From the NCBI GenBank assembly GCA_002726515.1, contig PBTE01000061.1, positions 1 to 64,000 of the forward strand: a stretch of DNA of 64,000 nucleotides, read 5' to 3'. Numbering within the stretch: position 1 is the first letter of the stretch; each line of letters opens with the position of its first letter. The notes below the pieces were generated by a model, which was not told the DNA's origin, made no database searches, and was given only the letters and a program-made list of their open reading frames with translations. Made by a program: the position numbers and the translations under genes. Source of the DNA: Planctomycetaceae bacterium. GTDB taxonomy: Bacteria > Planctomycetota > Planctomycetia > Pirellulales > Pirellulaceae. Shown piece by piece: positions 8,656 through 17,569 of the stretch.

Positions 8656-10461
8656 ATGGTTGTAGAAGAACTTCCTCTTCCTTTCATTGAATGGTTGGTC
8701 CAGAGCTTTCGCTATGGGCTGGCGGCGGTTGTCGTGTTTTTAATCGGAAGCCTCTTTTTCGGTTATCTTCTCAGCACCTTTCGCTATGGTGCGTCCGAGG
8801 GGTTTTACCTGACGGCAAGGGTCATGTTTCGTGGCGTGGGCGAGTTTTTTCAAATTTCGCCGCGCAGGATTATTGCCATGGCAACCCTTGCCTTTAAAGA
8901 GGCCATTCGTCGGCGTGTGTTGGTGTCTTTCGCAGTCTTCATCGCCATTCTCCTCTTCGCGGGATGGTTTCTGGACACCGAAAGTACACAGCCTGGCCAG
9001 TTGTACATCAGTTTTGTGCTCACTTCGAGCAACTTTCTGGTCCTGGCGCTGGTTTTGCTTCTCAGCGTCTTCAGTCTGCCAACCGACATCAAACAGAAAA
9101 CAATCTATACGGTTGTGACAAAGCCGGTTCGCGCATGGGAAGTGGTTCTCGGTCGGATTGCGGGATTTTGTGCGATCGGGACTCTCATTCTTCTAGCGAT
9201 GGGAGTATTTAGTTACTGGTTTGTTGTCCGCGGCCTTGCTCACAATCACGTGGTCAACACGGACGACATCAGGTCGTCCGAATTGATTGAAGGCGGCCTG
9301 GAAGGTGAAACACTGAAAAATAAAAATCATTTTCATTCGTTTCCCGTCGATGCCAACGATCAGAGTAAAACCGACATGCGCATGGGCCACTGGCATGGTG
9401 TGACCCGCCAAGGCGAAGGAGAAAACACATCCTACCGGGTAGGTCCGGCGCAGGATGGTTTGGTAGCCAGAGTTCCCCAATATGGCAAATTGAGATTTTT
9501 GGATCGAACCGGCGCGTTGGCTGAACCCATTTCAGTTGGTTACGAGTGGACTTACCGGGGTTATTTTGAAGGTGGAACACTTGCCGCCGCGATCTGGAGA
9601 CTGGAAGGCATCACGCCGGAAAAATTTTCAGACGGATTGGAGATCTTTTGGTCGATCAGCGTTTTTCGTACTCACAAGGGGGATATTGAAAAAGGTGTGT
9701 CAGGCTCGTGGACGCTGGCGCACCCCGAAAACGACAATCAAAGCCCACCCATTCCTTTCGAATCGAAAGAATTTAGCCTCGATTCGCTGTACATTGAGCG
9801 CGAATTTGAGTTAGCGACTGGTGAAACCGTTGACATCTTCAAAGAATATGCGGATGACAAAGGACGTATGGATTTTATTCTCCGCTGCGACGACCGGGGT
9901 CAATATTTTGGGGTTGCTCAAGCCGATTTTTATCAGCACGTGGGAGACAGGAATTTTGCTTGGAACTTTGCCAAAGGCTATCTTAGCATTTGGATCCAAA
10001 TGACGTTGGTGATTGGAATGGGGGTGATGTTCAGCACGTTTTTGAGCGCACCGGTTGCCTTGTTGGCGACGTTGGGATCGGTTGTCATGGGGTTCTTTAC
10101 TTCTCACGTCAAGGAATTGGCGCTAAGCGTGTTTAATCCCGAGAACTCTACCATCGATGGGGGTGGTCCCATCGAATCCCTGATTCGACTGGTCAATCAG
10201 ATGAATGTCAGTGTGGACCTGGATCTGGGATTTGCCACGACAGTGATTCAAGCGTTGGATGCGGTGATCATGGCTTTTATGTGGGCTTTTGCTGTCATGG
10301 TGCCGGACTTCAGTCGTTTTGATATGGTGCGTTATGTGGCGGAAGGTTTCAATGTGCCTGCTGACGTGTGGTGTCAGCAGCTGGTGGCCGGTCTGGCTTA
10401 TTCTTTTGTTGTGACTTGCCTGGGATATTTTTTGCTTCGTACCAGGGAAATTGCCGCATGA
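8656..10461 (+). CDS. ABC-2 type permease with large extracytoplasmic domain
   Basis: A 601-residue membrane protein. Helices lie at about residues 12-38, 90-112, 118-145 and 168-195. A soluble stretch of about 240 residues (195-435) comes next, and further helices run to the C terminus. The soluble part contains HFHSF (about 225) and MRMGHWHG (about 245), a local His/Met cluster that could bind metal, although this is only a suggestion. The phrase PTDIKQKTIYTVVTKPVRAWEVVLGR, seen as two adjoining segments, is typical of planctomycetal ABC-2 permeases that pair with a NatA-type ATPase. The gene is coupled to its neighbours: 6 intergenic bases from the ATPase, and a 4-base ATGA overlap with the next gene. 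Substrate unknown. Confidence 0.85.
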   Translation: MVVEELPLPFIEWLVQSFRYGLAAVVVFLIGSLFFGYLLSTFRYGASEGFYLTARVMFRGVGEFFQISPRRIIAMATLAFKEAIRRRVLVSFAVFIAILLFAGWFLDTESTQPGQLYISFVLTSSNFLVLALVLLLSVFSLPTDIKQKTIYTVVTKPVRAWEVVLGRIAGFCAIGTLILLAMGVFSYWFVVRGLAHNHVVNTDDIRSSELIEGGLEGETLKNKNHFHSFPVDANDQSKTDMRMGHWHGVTRQGEGENTSYRVGPAQDGLVARVPQYGKLRFLDRTGALAEPISVGYEWTYRGYFEGGTLAAAIWRLEGITPEKFSDGLEIFWSISVFRTHKGDIEKGVSGSWTLAHPENDNQSPPIPFESKEFSLDSLYIEREFELATGETVDIFKEYADDKGRMDFILRCDDRGQYFGVAQADFYQHVGDRNFAWNFAKGYLSIWIQMTLVIGMGVMFSTFLSAPVALLATLGSVVMGFFTSHVKELALSVFNPENSTIDGGGPIESLIRLVNQMNVSVDLDLGFATTVIQALDAVIMAFMWAFAVMVPDFSRFDMVRYVAEGFNVPADVWCQQLVAGLAYSFVVTCLGYFLLRTREIAA

Positions 10462-12293
10462 ATTCTTTTCAGTGGAAAGTGTTGTACATTGCCCTGATGG
10501 CGGCCTTGCTGTTGCCTATTTCATATATCAGCCGTCCTTCGACACCTCCCCGCAAAAACGCCGAATCGGATCCCGGTGGCTGGTTGGCACAGAAAAGGGC
10601 CCAGTACGATTTGGCCCAGGCCAACCTCGGCGAGATTGATCCTGCCAGTGAAACCATGAAACTTGCCCTGTTGGGGATGCGCGGAGTCGCGGCCAACATC
10701 CTCTGGACAAAAGCCAATCACTATAAGAAGACCGAAGATTGGCCCAAGATGATGGCCACGCTGGAACAGATCACCAATCTTCAGCCCAACTTCATCTCGG
10801 TTTGGCAGTTCCAGGGTTGGAACGTAAGCTACAACGTATCGGTTGAATTTGACAATTATCTCCACCGTTATTTCTGGGTGAAGAGAGGAATCCGTTTTCT
10901 AATCGAAGGCACGCGTTACAACCGAGATGAACCCAGGTTGCTTTGGGATGTGGCTTGGTTTTTCGGCCAGAAAATCGGGCGAGCCGACGAGCACAAACAA
11001 TTTCGAGAGGAGTTTCGCAAGGATGATGATTTTCACGATTTTGTTCGTGATTACGTCATTGATTTTGATAACAGGAGCACCGGACCGTTTAACAAGCCCG
11101 ACAATTGGCGAGTGAGTCATCAGTGGTACCTCATAGCGCAAGAGACGGTAGATTCCGGTCGAGCTACCATGCGGGGACGCAGTTTACAGTCGATGATTGA
11201 AGAGAAACCCCATGAACGAAACAAGGGGAAAAGTCCGGTGTTGTTTCACTCCGGACCTGGTATGGCTCTCATCAATTACTCAGCAGCGTTGGCGGACGAA
11301 GGCATCTTTGACGAATTTTCTGAAAGTGCATGGGCGGAGGCGGGATCTGTCTGGCGGAGTTTTGGCAACCGCGAAATTCGCACGAGTCGAGATTTCTATA
11401 TTCGTCTGAATGAACAGGAGGAGCTAGAATCGGAAGTGCGCGAACTCACTAAGCAGTTGGGCGAATTGCAACCCGGCCTGGTGGAGGAAATCAGGTTGGA
11501 GAAGCGGGAGTCGCTTTCAGAAGAGCTGAAATTGGCTCTCGAGACGCCGGTCGATCAGGTGACGGAAGACCAAGTACAACTCCGCGTGGAGGCGGAACGC
11601 CTGGTGGTAGTTTCACCCGCGGAGGTTGTGGAACGAATTAATGATGAAGTTATTCGCTCCAAGGCCCGCTGGCTGGCAGAAACAATCAATGACAAAGTGA
11701 TCCGTGCAACGTTTGTGGGACAGTATAGAGACATTGTTAACTTCGACTACTGGAGAACACGTTGCACGGTGGAGCAGGCAGAAGATGCCAATCAAGCCAA
11801 GAAACATTTATATCTAGCTGACAACGATCATCGGGAGGGACGCTTGCTGCAGGCGCAGAGGAACTACGAAATTGCATGGGAGGCATGGGCGAACATTTAT
11901 GAGAAATATCCGCAGCTTCAAGAAGATGTGGGAACCGAAGATGTGGTGAATGCCGTCAAGCGATATGACAATTTGCTCGGTCAACTCGACCAGGAGTTTC
12001 CGGCAGATTTCAAATTGAAGCGAGTGGTTGATTTCCACGAAAGGGGTCGATATCGACCCTGGGAGGAAACTGGCCACACCCACTCACCGGATCATTCGAG
12101 TTCAGGTTCAGAAGGACCAGCGCTGACACCGTCGTTACCCATTGCTCCCGACCAGGGGGCGAAGGAAGGGGATCAACAGGCACCGGAAGACGCCGGAAAT
12201 GAATCGTCTGAAGATGCGGCAGCTCCTGCTGCTGACGGGGAAGTCGATTCGGTACCAGAGGAAGGTATCCCGGATGCCAGCGACAACTCTTAG
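10458..12293 (+). CDS. Membrane-anchored protein of the ABC module
   Basis: A 611-residue protein starting at ATG 10458, which overlaps the permease stop (ATGA), indicating translational coupling. One N-terminal membrane helix (about residues 7-24) is followed by a soluble domain. The first 250 residues look alpha-helical and tetratricopeptide-like (LLGMRGVAANILWTKANHY, then LEQITNLQPNFISVWQFQGW). A charged helical region follows (about 320-450), and the C terminus is Glu/Pro/Ser-rich and disordered. Similar planctomycetal proteins have been labelled 'iron responsive element' in older annotations; I treat that name as uninformative. The context suggests a periplasmic partner of the ABC-2 transporter. 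The frame extends upstream to 10368, but that part overlaps the permease. Confidence 0.8.
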   Translation: MNSFQWKVLYIALMAALLLPISYISRPSTPPRKNAESDPGGWLAQKRAQYDLAQANLGEIDPASETMKLALLGMRGVAANILWTKANHYKKTEDWPKMMATLEQITNLQPNFISVWQFQGWNVSYNVSVEFDNYLHRYFWVKRGIRFLIEGTRYNRDEPRLLWDVAWFFGQKIGRADEHKQFREEFRKDDDFHDFVRDYVIDFDNRSTGPFNKPDNWRVSHQWYLIAQETVDSGRATMRGRSLQSMIEEKPHERNKGKSPVLFHSGPGMALINYSAALADEGIFDEFSESAWAEAGSVWRSFGNREIRTSRDFYIRLNEQEELESEVRELTKQLGELQPGLVEEIRLEKRESLSEELKLALETPVDQVTEDQVQLRVEAERLVVVSPAEVVERINDEVIRSKARWLAETINDKVIRATFVGQYRDIVNFDYWRTRCTVEQAEDANQAKKHLYLADNDHREGRLLQAQRNYEIAWEAWANIYEKYPQLQEDVGTEDVVNAVKRYDNLLGQLDQEFPADFKLKRVVDFHERGRYRPWEETGHTHSPDHSSSGSEGPALTPSLPIAPDQGAKEGDQQAPEDAGNESSEDAAAPAADGEVDSVPEEGIPDASDNS

Positions 12294-12374
12294 GTACCAG
12301 CCAAACAGCCGCTCCGGGGACTTGCAGGCGATGTGTTTGCCAATCTGCCTGCGGCCATTGCCCAACCAAATGGG

Positions 12375-13436
12375 TCAGTCCAGGGGCGGTTGAACAAAAG
12401 ATTGCCCCGCGTCAGCATGGCCGGATTCAGGTAACACCTGAGGGCGGATTATCTGACAACCGATGGCTTGCATGGCCCGCTGCAGCTTGATCCACGTGGT
12501 TTCGTTGGTACAGGTGCCGATGATCGCCCCCCCTGACCCGGCAAACTTTGCCGAAGCGCCGGCCGTGCGAGCTGCTTGAACCATTTCCATTTGTCTTGCT
12601 GCGATCGGAACAATAGATTGGCGCAAATCAAAATTTTCATCAATCAAATGAGCCAAAGTGATCGCGTCACCATTTTCGATTGCTTCACGAGCTGCGTCGG
12701 TGATTTGTGCAAATCGATCCATGGCCTGATGCACGGCCACGTTCCCTTGGTCATATTGAGCACGTAAGCTGTTGTGAGGGATTTCTGTCGGCTCGCTGAC
12801 CAGATCATTGTAAGCAAGGTAGAGCGGCGGCAGTAAGGAAGCATCAAGACGCTCGTATCTGCCGCATTCGTAGCCGTCTAAATTCAGACTTGTCGCCTTG
12901 GAAAAATCCATATAAACCAATCCCTCGTAGATCTGAATCACGCGATCCTGCAGACCGGCTGGTAATCCCAACTCGTCGGTTTCAACTTCGCGTACCAGTG
13001 ATGGCTGAATCTGCAAGGGAATTTCCAAATCGTAGAATTCCATCAGGCAACGCAGGGTGGCGACGATAATAGCACTGGAACCCGCCATACCCACCTGCCG
13101 TGGGATGTTGCTCTGAAAGCGAACTGAAAAGTTTGGTCGGTTCAGATCATGTCCATGGCGATCACAATAGTCGACAAACTTTTTAATGGTGGCTTTGATC
13201 AGGCGGATACCACCGTAATATCCGTGAAGCTGTACGTCGCGCACCAATCCGCGAATCGAATTGAAACGGATCTGGCTCTGGTGAGTCAGCACAATTTCCA
13301 GTTCATCCCACTCATACATCACCACTTCCGCAAAAAATTGGCGGACCATCAGTGATATTGTTTTGCCATGGTATCCATCGGATGGATTTCCGATCAGGCC
13401 GGCTCGAGCATAGGATCGATGGCGTATGATCTGCAT
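12375..13436 (-). CDS. GHMP kinase, glucuronokinase-like
   Basis: A 353-residue sugar kinase of the GHMP family. The start region HRSYARAGLIGNPSDGYHG, the glycine loop NIPRQVGMAGSSAII (about residues 120-135), the LQDRVIQIYEGLVYMDFS segment, and the C-terminal AKFAGSGGAIIG motif are all present. The combination GNPSDGYHGKTIS plus GYYGGIRL resembles, from memory, plant glucuronokinase (D-glucuronate to its 1-phosphate) more than galactokinase or mevalonate kinase. The next gene upstream encodes a UTP:sugar-1-phosphate uridylyltransferase, which would turn the product into UDP-glucuronate. The frame also has a TTG start at 13505 overlapping the upstream stop (TTGA); I chose ATG 13436 because the conserved domain begins there. 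Substrate assignment is an inference. Confidence 0.8.
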   Translation of the reverse strand: MQIIRHRSYARAGLIGNPSDGYHGKTISLMVRQFFAEVVMYEWDELEIVLTHQSQIRFNSIRGLVRDVQLHGYYGGIRLIKATIKKFVDYCDRHGHDLNRPNFSVRFQSNIPRQVGMAGSSAIIVATLRCLMEFYDLEIPLQIQPSLVREVETDELGLPAGLQDRVIQIYEGLVYMDFSKATSLNLDGYECGRYERLDASLLPPLYLAYNDLVSEPTEIPHNSLRAQYDQGNVAVHQAMDRFAQITDAAREAIENGDAITLAHLIDENFDLRQSIVPIAARQMEMVQAARTAGASAKFAGSGGAIIGTCTNETTWIKLQRAMQAIGCQIIRPQVLPESGHADAGQSFVQPPLD

Positions 13437-13501
13437 GGGAGCGATTTCAGTGCCTAGCAAATTAGCGTGTTTTGCTGCGAAAGAGGAATGTGGAAGACTT
13501 G

Positions 13502-14407
13502 TCAAAGTCCAAGGTCGCCAGACGGCTTAGCGAGCAAACCTTCGAGATGCTCGCGCAACAGGTGTCCGTAGTCCGGGTCGGCCAGCGCAAATTCGGTGAA
13601 TGCCCGAAAGTAGCTGCCGAAATTGCCGATGTCGAAGCGCTGTTCGTGAGCGGCCAGTCGCACACCCATCACCCGTTTTCCATCCCGAATCAGGCTCCGT
13701 AATGCGTCGGTCAGTTGGATTTCACCACCCGCGCCAGGCGGAGTTTCGGCCAGCCTCGTAAAGACAGCAGGACTACAGACGTAACGCGCGGCAATAGCAA
13801 GATTGCTGGGCGCATCGGCGACGGAGGGTTTTTCTACCAAGTCTTCCAACTCAAAGACGTCGACCGGATCACCTTTCGGCTGGGCGATTCCGTAACGCGA
13901 CACCTCCCGGGGCGGTACTTCCTCAAAGGCAATGGTGGCTGCGGCACCTTCTCCCTCGAACACATCTATCATGCGCCGGACGATGTCTGACTGCGCGTTC
14001 AATCCGATGATTGAATCACCCAGCGCCACCACGAAAGGCTGCCGGTCAAGCAGGGGGCGCGCGCAGAGCACTGCGTGGCCGAGCCCCAATTGACGGCGTT
14101 GGCGAGTGTAAAAATATTCCATCGTGTGCCGTTCGAACTCCAGTTCCAACAAAAGTTCTTCCTTGCCCTCGGTTCGCAAAAGCTGAATTAACTCGCTGTT
14201 TTCATCAAAATGGTTTTCGATGGCGGTCTTCCCCGGACCAGTAACGAATAACTGTCGCCGTATCCCGGAGCGCGCCAATTCTTCGACCACGTATTGCACT
14301 ACAGGCTTGCGGCCCACTGGCAACATTTCTTTGGGTTGACTCTTGGTGAGCGGCAGAAGTCGTGTGCCGTGTCCAGCGACGGGGATGATTGCGATATCGA
14401 TCGACAT
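13502..14407 (-). CDS. galU: UTP-glucose-1-phosphate uridylyltransferase
   Basis: A 301-residue nucleotidyltransferase that makes a UDP-sugar from UTP and a sugar 1-phosphate in the cytoplasm. The N-terminal signature VAGHGTRLLPLTKSQPKEML is complete; the usual third Ala/Gly of the loop is His (AGHGTR rather than AGLGTR). LGLGHAVLCARPLL and VVALGDSIIG match the GalU active-site strands, and VEKPSVADAPSNLAIAARY matches the sugar-binding region. Length fits GalU. It is the first gene of a two-gene unit with the GHMP kinase, so its natural sugar phosphate may include glucuronate 1-phosphate. Confidence 0.88.
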   Translation of the reverse strand: MSIDIAIIPVAGHGTRLLPLTKSQPKEMLPVGRKPVVQYVVEELARSGIRRQLFVTGPGKTAIENHFDENSELIQLLRTEGKEELLLELEFERHTMEYFYTRQRRQLGLGHAVLCARPLLDRQPFVVALGDSIIGLNAQSDIVRRMIDVFEGEGAAATIAFEEVPPREVSRYGIAQPKGDPVDVFELEDLVEKPSVADAPSNLAIAARYVCSPAVFTRLAETPPGAGGEIQLTDALRSLIRDGKRVMGVRLAAHEQRFDIGNFGSYFRAFTEFALADPDYGHLLREHLEGLLAKPSGDLGL

Positions 14408-14928
14408 TTACCGGTCCAAATTTGAGGGCGTATCAGGTTAACCGAAGAGCAACGCCCGAAATATGCCCACTGGAACAATCACGTCAGCACGGCATGAAGG
14501 GAGCTGGTTCAGCGATGGAAAAACCTGCCAGACGCGTTGGAACAGGTTAATTTCCAGCGTTTTGTCTCATTTGTTTCAGAATCAGGAGCGGCATGTCCCG
14601 AACAACTTGTTTTGTTGTAAAGGTCTATCAATCAAGGCCTTCGAGCCAACCTTCAGTCTAATCTGCAGCTTTTTTTTTGCAAACATGGCAGGAAGGTCGC
14701 GGCGCAGTACGCAATTTCAGTTCCCCCGTCTGGAGATATCAGAAAGGACCAGTACTCTGAAAAGCTGTGCTGTCCGTTACTGTTTGCAACACAGCGGCCG
14801 TTGAGGAGAATCGATAAACCTGTTCCTAACCCAATGCCGTTTCAGTCCTCTACGCACTTGGCATGGGCTGCCAATGTGACTAAAACGGTCCGTTTCAATC
14901 ACTCACGGCATCACTCATTCTTTACCGG
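14408..14928. other. Divergent intergenic region, no supported gene
   Basis: About 520 bases between galU and the acyltransferase-like gene. It holds a T9 run near 14670 without a convincing stem. The 113-codon frame at 14463-14804 is compositionally odd (many Ser, Arg, Cys) and is not called. Confidence 0.5.
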
Positions 14929-15879
14929 GTGGAACAGGTGGAAACATTCGAAAAAATCTACCACGAACGGATGGAAGAGGCCCGTAAGTACCCTCTGCCA
15001 GCAGAGAACAAGAGCAAATTTATGCGGGGTGTTGTGAAAGCGTTCTTGCGGTCAATCATCATTCCGGGTGGCCACCTGACTCGAGAAATGAGAGACGCCG
15101 TTTCGAGCCTGTGTGAGCAAGGGGTCTTCCAGCTTTGTTTGGATGGCGTAAGCGAGGTTGCAGACTGCGACCTGTTTTTTGGAAACCATCAAGGTCCCAA
15201 ACGGCCCGGTGGCCCACAAGGTGGAATAGAAGTCTTGTTCAGCACACAGTTTGTAAGAAATGCTACACGATATGTTCTGCGAGAAAACCTGATTGAATAC
15301 CGCTGGTCGGTCACGCAGTGCATCAAGGCGCGCGCCACGCGCAAGCCGAATCCTATCGTTGTCAGGGATAATGATCGCCTGCAGAAAGCTCGCGATCAGA
15401 AAGCTCCCTGGGCTGAGATAAAACAAACGGCGATTGGACTGAAGAAGGAACGCCAGCGAGTTGCCGCAGAGGTCTTTCGCGCAATTGATGTTGGAACTCC
15501 TGTCGCAATCTATCCAGAAGGGACCCGGTCGACCACGGGACGGATTCTCCCTTTTGTGAGCGACTTCATGCGGAAGGCGATCACCGATTACATCGTTCCA
15601 CGCATGTTAGCGGGAAAGCCCCGTCGAATAGGTTTGATCGTTGCCGAAACGTTACAAACGTTTCCCGACGGAGTCGGAAAAGGGGCCTTGCTCTGCGATC
15701 GACCCAGCACCCTGAAGGGCGTGCGGTATGACACGGGTTCGATTGAAGCGGAGTACCGGAAGATGCGCCATCTGAAACACAAAGATTATGAGACTGCCAT
15801 GACGAGGCTTTCCCGTACATTGGCGTTGTCTCTTCGGGATACCTTTGAACAGGAACTGCGAGCGATTTTACAGAAGTGA
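14929..15879 (+). CDS. PlsC-like acyltransferase domain protein
   Basis: A 316-residue protein with two features of the glycerol-3-phosphate/lysophosphatidate acyltransferase family. One is an NH motif after a hydrophobic strand (CDLFFGNHQGPKRPGG, about residues 82-97); the other is VAIYPEGTRSTTGRILPF (about 188-205), the FPEGTRS block. However, the HX4D pair is incomplete: the position four after His is Arg/Pro-rich and no Asp follows, so catalysis may differ or be lost. No membrane helix is obvious; the N terminus is charged and helical. The frame begins with GTG 14929; ATG 14971 is an alternative start and no clear ribosome site decides. It is a single gene, possibly acting in lipid remodelling. 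Confidence 0.65.
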   Translation: MEQVETFEKIYHERMEEARKYPLPAENKSKFMRGVVKAFLRSIIIPGGHLTREMRDAVSSLCEQGVFQLCLDGVSEVADCDLFFGNHQGPKRPGGPQGGIEVLFSTQFVRNATRYVLRENLIEYRWSVTQCIKARATRKPNPIVVRDNDRLQKARDQKAPWAEIKQTAIGLKKERQRVAAEVFRAIDVGTPVAIYPEGTRSTTGRILPFVSDFMRKAITDYIVPRMLAGKPRRIGLIVAETLQTFPDGVGKGALLCDRPSTLKGVRYDTGSIEAEYRKMRHLKHKDYETAMTRLSRTLALSLRDTFEQELRAILQK

Positions 15880-16248
15880 AGCGAAACCGAAATGAAGCGC
15901 GTGCCATTTCTCGGTATCCCGCTACCCCGGTCAGGTTTCCAGGTTCCGCACCTTTCAGGTGATGACTGCCACGCGAAACACGCATTGCGCGAAGTAATGA
16001 AACACACTTGTCGCGTGTTGGAGCAAGGGCGCGGGTCCTGCAAAATGTTGCAAGCGGCTGGCACCCTTTCAGCTAAATTTCCAGACCGCATTTTCTGTCG
16101 CCAGACTTTCCTTGGAGCAACCCTGCCGATCGAAGCAGCAAATACCGCCTCCAGTGAATCGCTGTCTCACAGTAGACCATTTCGACCGAATTAATTAAGA
16201 TCATGGGATAGTTGTACTTGTCACCCTGCTGCGGATACGGAAGAAACA
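15880..16248. other. Intergenic region, no supported gene
   Basis: About 370 bases between two plus-strand genes. I see no open frame with family character, no tRNA and no clear terminator; an AT-rich patch (TTAATTAAG) near 16191-16199 may belong to the promoter of the dioxygenase gene. Confidence 0.4.
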
Positions 16249-17109
16249 ATGGGCGTTTTTGAATCTGATGCCATTTCCAAATCGGCGGTCAGGAAAACCT
16301 TTCCTGACAGTCAACAACTGGCTCAAGTAGAGCGAGAGTTGCAGTTTTACCCGAGCACCGTCGAAACACCACGGGAGCTGTCGAGAAATCAAATTGAGAA
16401 ATTTAATCAGTGCGGGTACATTCAAGGTATCGATGTGTTGTCGGATTCGGAAGTCAACGAGCACTGCCAGTTGTTTGATGGATTATTGAGATCCGTTGTT
16501 CAGGAGGGGGGGAGCAGCTATTCGATCGTTTCAGCGCACTTAAAGTACGGTCGAGTTTACGACCTGCTCACCAATCCTCGGATCGTGGCCTGCGTGCAGG
16601 ACATCCTGGGAGAGGATGTGATTGGTTGGGGGGCCCACTATTTCTGTAAAATGCCGGGCGACGGAAAAATAATTGCCTGGCACCAGGATGCCAGTTACTG
16701 GCCACTGACCCCGTCAAAGACCCTGACGGTTTGGCTGGCAATCGATGATGCTGATGCAGAAAATGCCTGCATGCAGGTCATTTCTGGTACCCACCTGCGG
16801 GGTCATCTCTCTTTTCGTGCTAGTAGTGAAGAAGAACAAAACATTTTGACTCAGACAGTAATCGACGCGGAACAGTACGGTGAAGTAGTCGATGTCGGCC
16901 TGAAAGCTGGCCAAATTTCTATCCATAGCGATTTGTTACTGCATGGATCCGGGGCGAACCATTCTAGCCGAAGAAGGTGTGGTTTGACCCTTCGTTATTG
17001 TACGACAGATGTTCGCGGCTCATATGGATGGAATGATGAGGGTGTGATTGTCAGTGGAAAGGACTCCAGTGGCCATTGGGCGAATCCGCCTCGACCAGCG
17101 AATGACTGA
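16249..17109 (+). CDS. Phytanoyl-CoA dioxygenase family protein
   Basis: A 286-residue Fe(II)/2-oxoglutarate oxygenase of the PhyH family. The metal triad is visible: His and Asp in WHQDASYWP (about residues 144-152) and the distal His in SDLLLHGSGANHS (about 228). The 2-oxoglutarate Arg is probably in GLTLRYCTTD. Because the second ligand is Asp rather than Ala, it should hydroxylate rather than halogenate. The substrate is unknown; planctomycetes carry many such paralogues. GGAAG lies just before the ATG. It converges on the RraA remnant with 15 bases between the stops. Confidence 0.87.
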   Translation: MGVFESDAISKSAVRKTFPDSQQLAQVERELQFYPSTVETPRELSRNQIEKFNQCGYIQGIDVLSDSEVNEHCQLFDGLLRSVVQEGGSSYSIVSAHLKYGRVYDLLTNPRIVACVQDILGEDVIGWGAHYFCKMPGDGKIIAWHQDASYWPLTPSKTLTVWLAIDDADAENACMQVISGTHLRGHLSFRASSEEEQNILTQTVIDAEQYGEVVDVGLKAGQISIHSDLLLHGSGANHSSRRRCGLTLRYCTTDVRGSYGWNDEGVIVSGKDSSGHWANPPRPAND

Positions 17110-17124
17110 TCGCCGCAGGCGCAA

Positions 17125-17403
17125 TCAGAAACCGTAGTCTGTCAGTGGTCCGAAAACCAGTTTGCGCTTTGCGTTCACCGTGATGTCGGTCCTGCGCATT
17201 TCCCGGTGCGCCGCATGTTCGAACGCTCGCATGGCAACAGCGCGGCCTGGTAATTCTTCCAGGCAGGATGTGGGAATCTTAATGACTCCTTCCCGGGTAG
17301 CGTGTAAAAAGTCGCCTGCCTCGATCGTAATGGAACCAATCGTATTTGCTAACAACGGCGTATCGAAGTCCGTAAGTTGTTGCAGGAGAGTGTGGAGTTG
17401 CAT
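17125..17403 (-). pseudogene. Internally deleted RraA-family remnant
   Basis: A 92-codon frame that begins like the RraA/4-carboxy-4-hydroxy-2-oxoadipate aldolase family (LQQLTDFDTPLLANTIGSI). It then jumps directly to the C-terminal family segment (AGDFLHATREGVIKIP, with a helix ELPGRAVAMRAFEHAAHREM). The normal family length is about 200-230 residues, and the middle, which carries the substrate- and metal-binding loop (GGxxRD), is missing without breaking the frame. It could be a decayed gene or a shortened protein; the missing active site makes decay more likely. It lies between the PhyH gene and the FAD oxidoreductase. Confidence 0.6.
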
Positions 17404-17569
17404 GCGGATGGAAATCGCTATGAGAAGAAGTCAATGTGATCGTGAAGGCGAAAATCGTCGAAGGTAGCCGCCGCCGGCGATCCCGGAAGATGGTCGCTCA
17501 CACCCGTATCCCGTGATGCGCGAGGAGTCACGAATAAGTCAGTGCAGCGCCAAAGCAACCCTGGGAATG

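Noticed and set aside
10368-10457. Upstream extension of the third gene of the ABC module
   Set aside because: It overlaps the permease by 90 bases; ATG 10458 gives an ATGA coupling and opens the membrane anchor.
14463-14804. 113-codon frame between galU and the acyltransferase gene
   Set aside because: Biased composition with many Ser, Cys and Arg; no ribosome site or family match.
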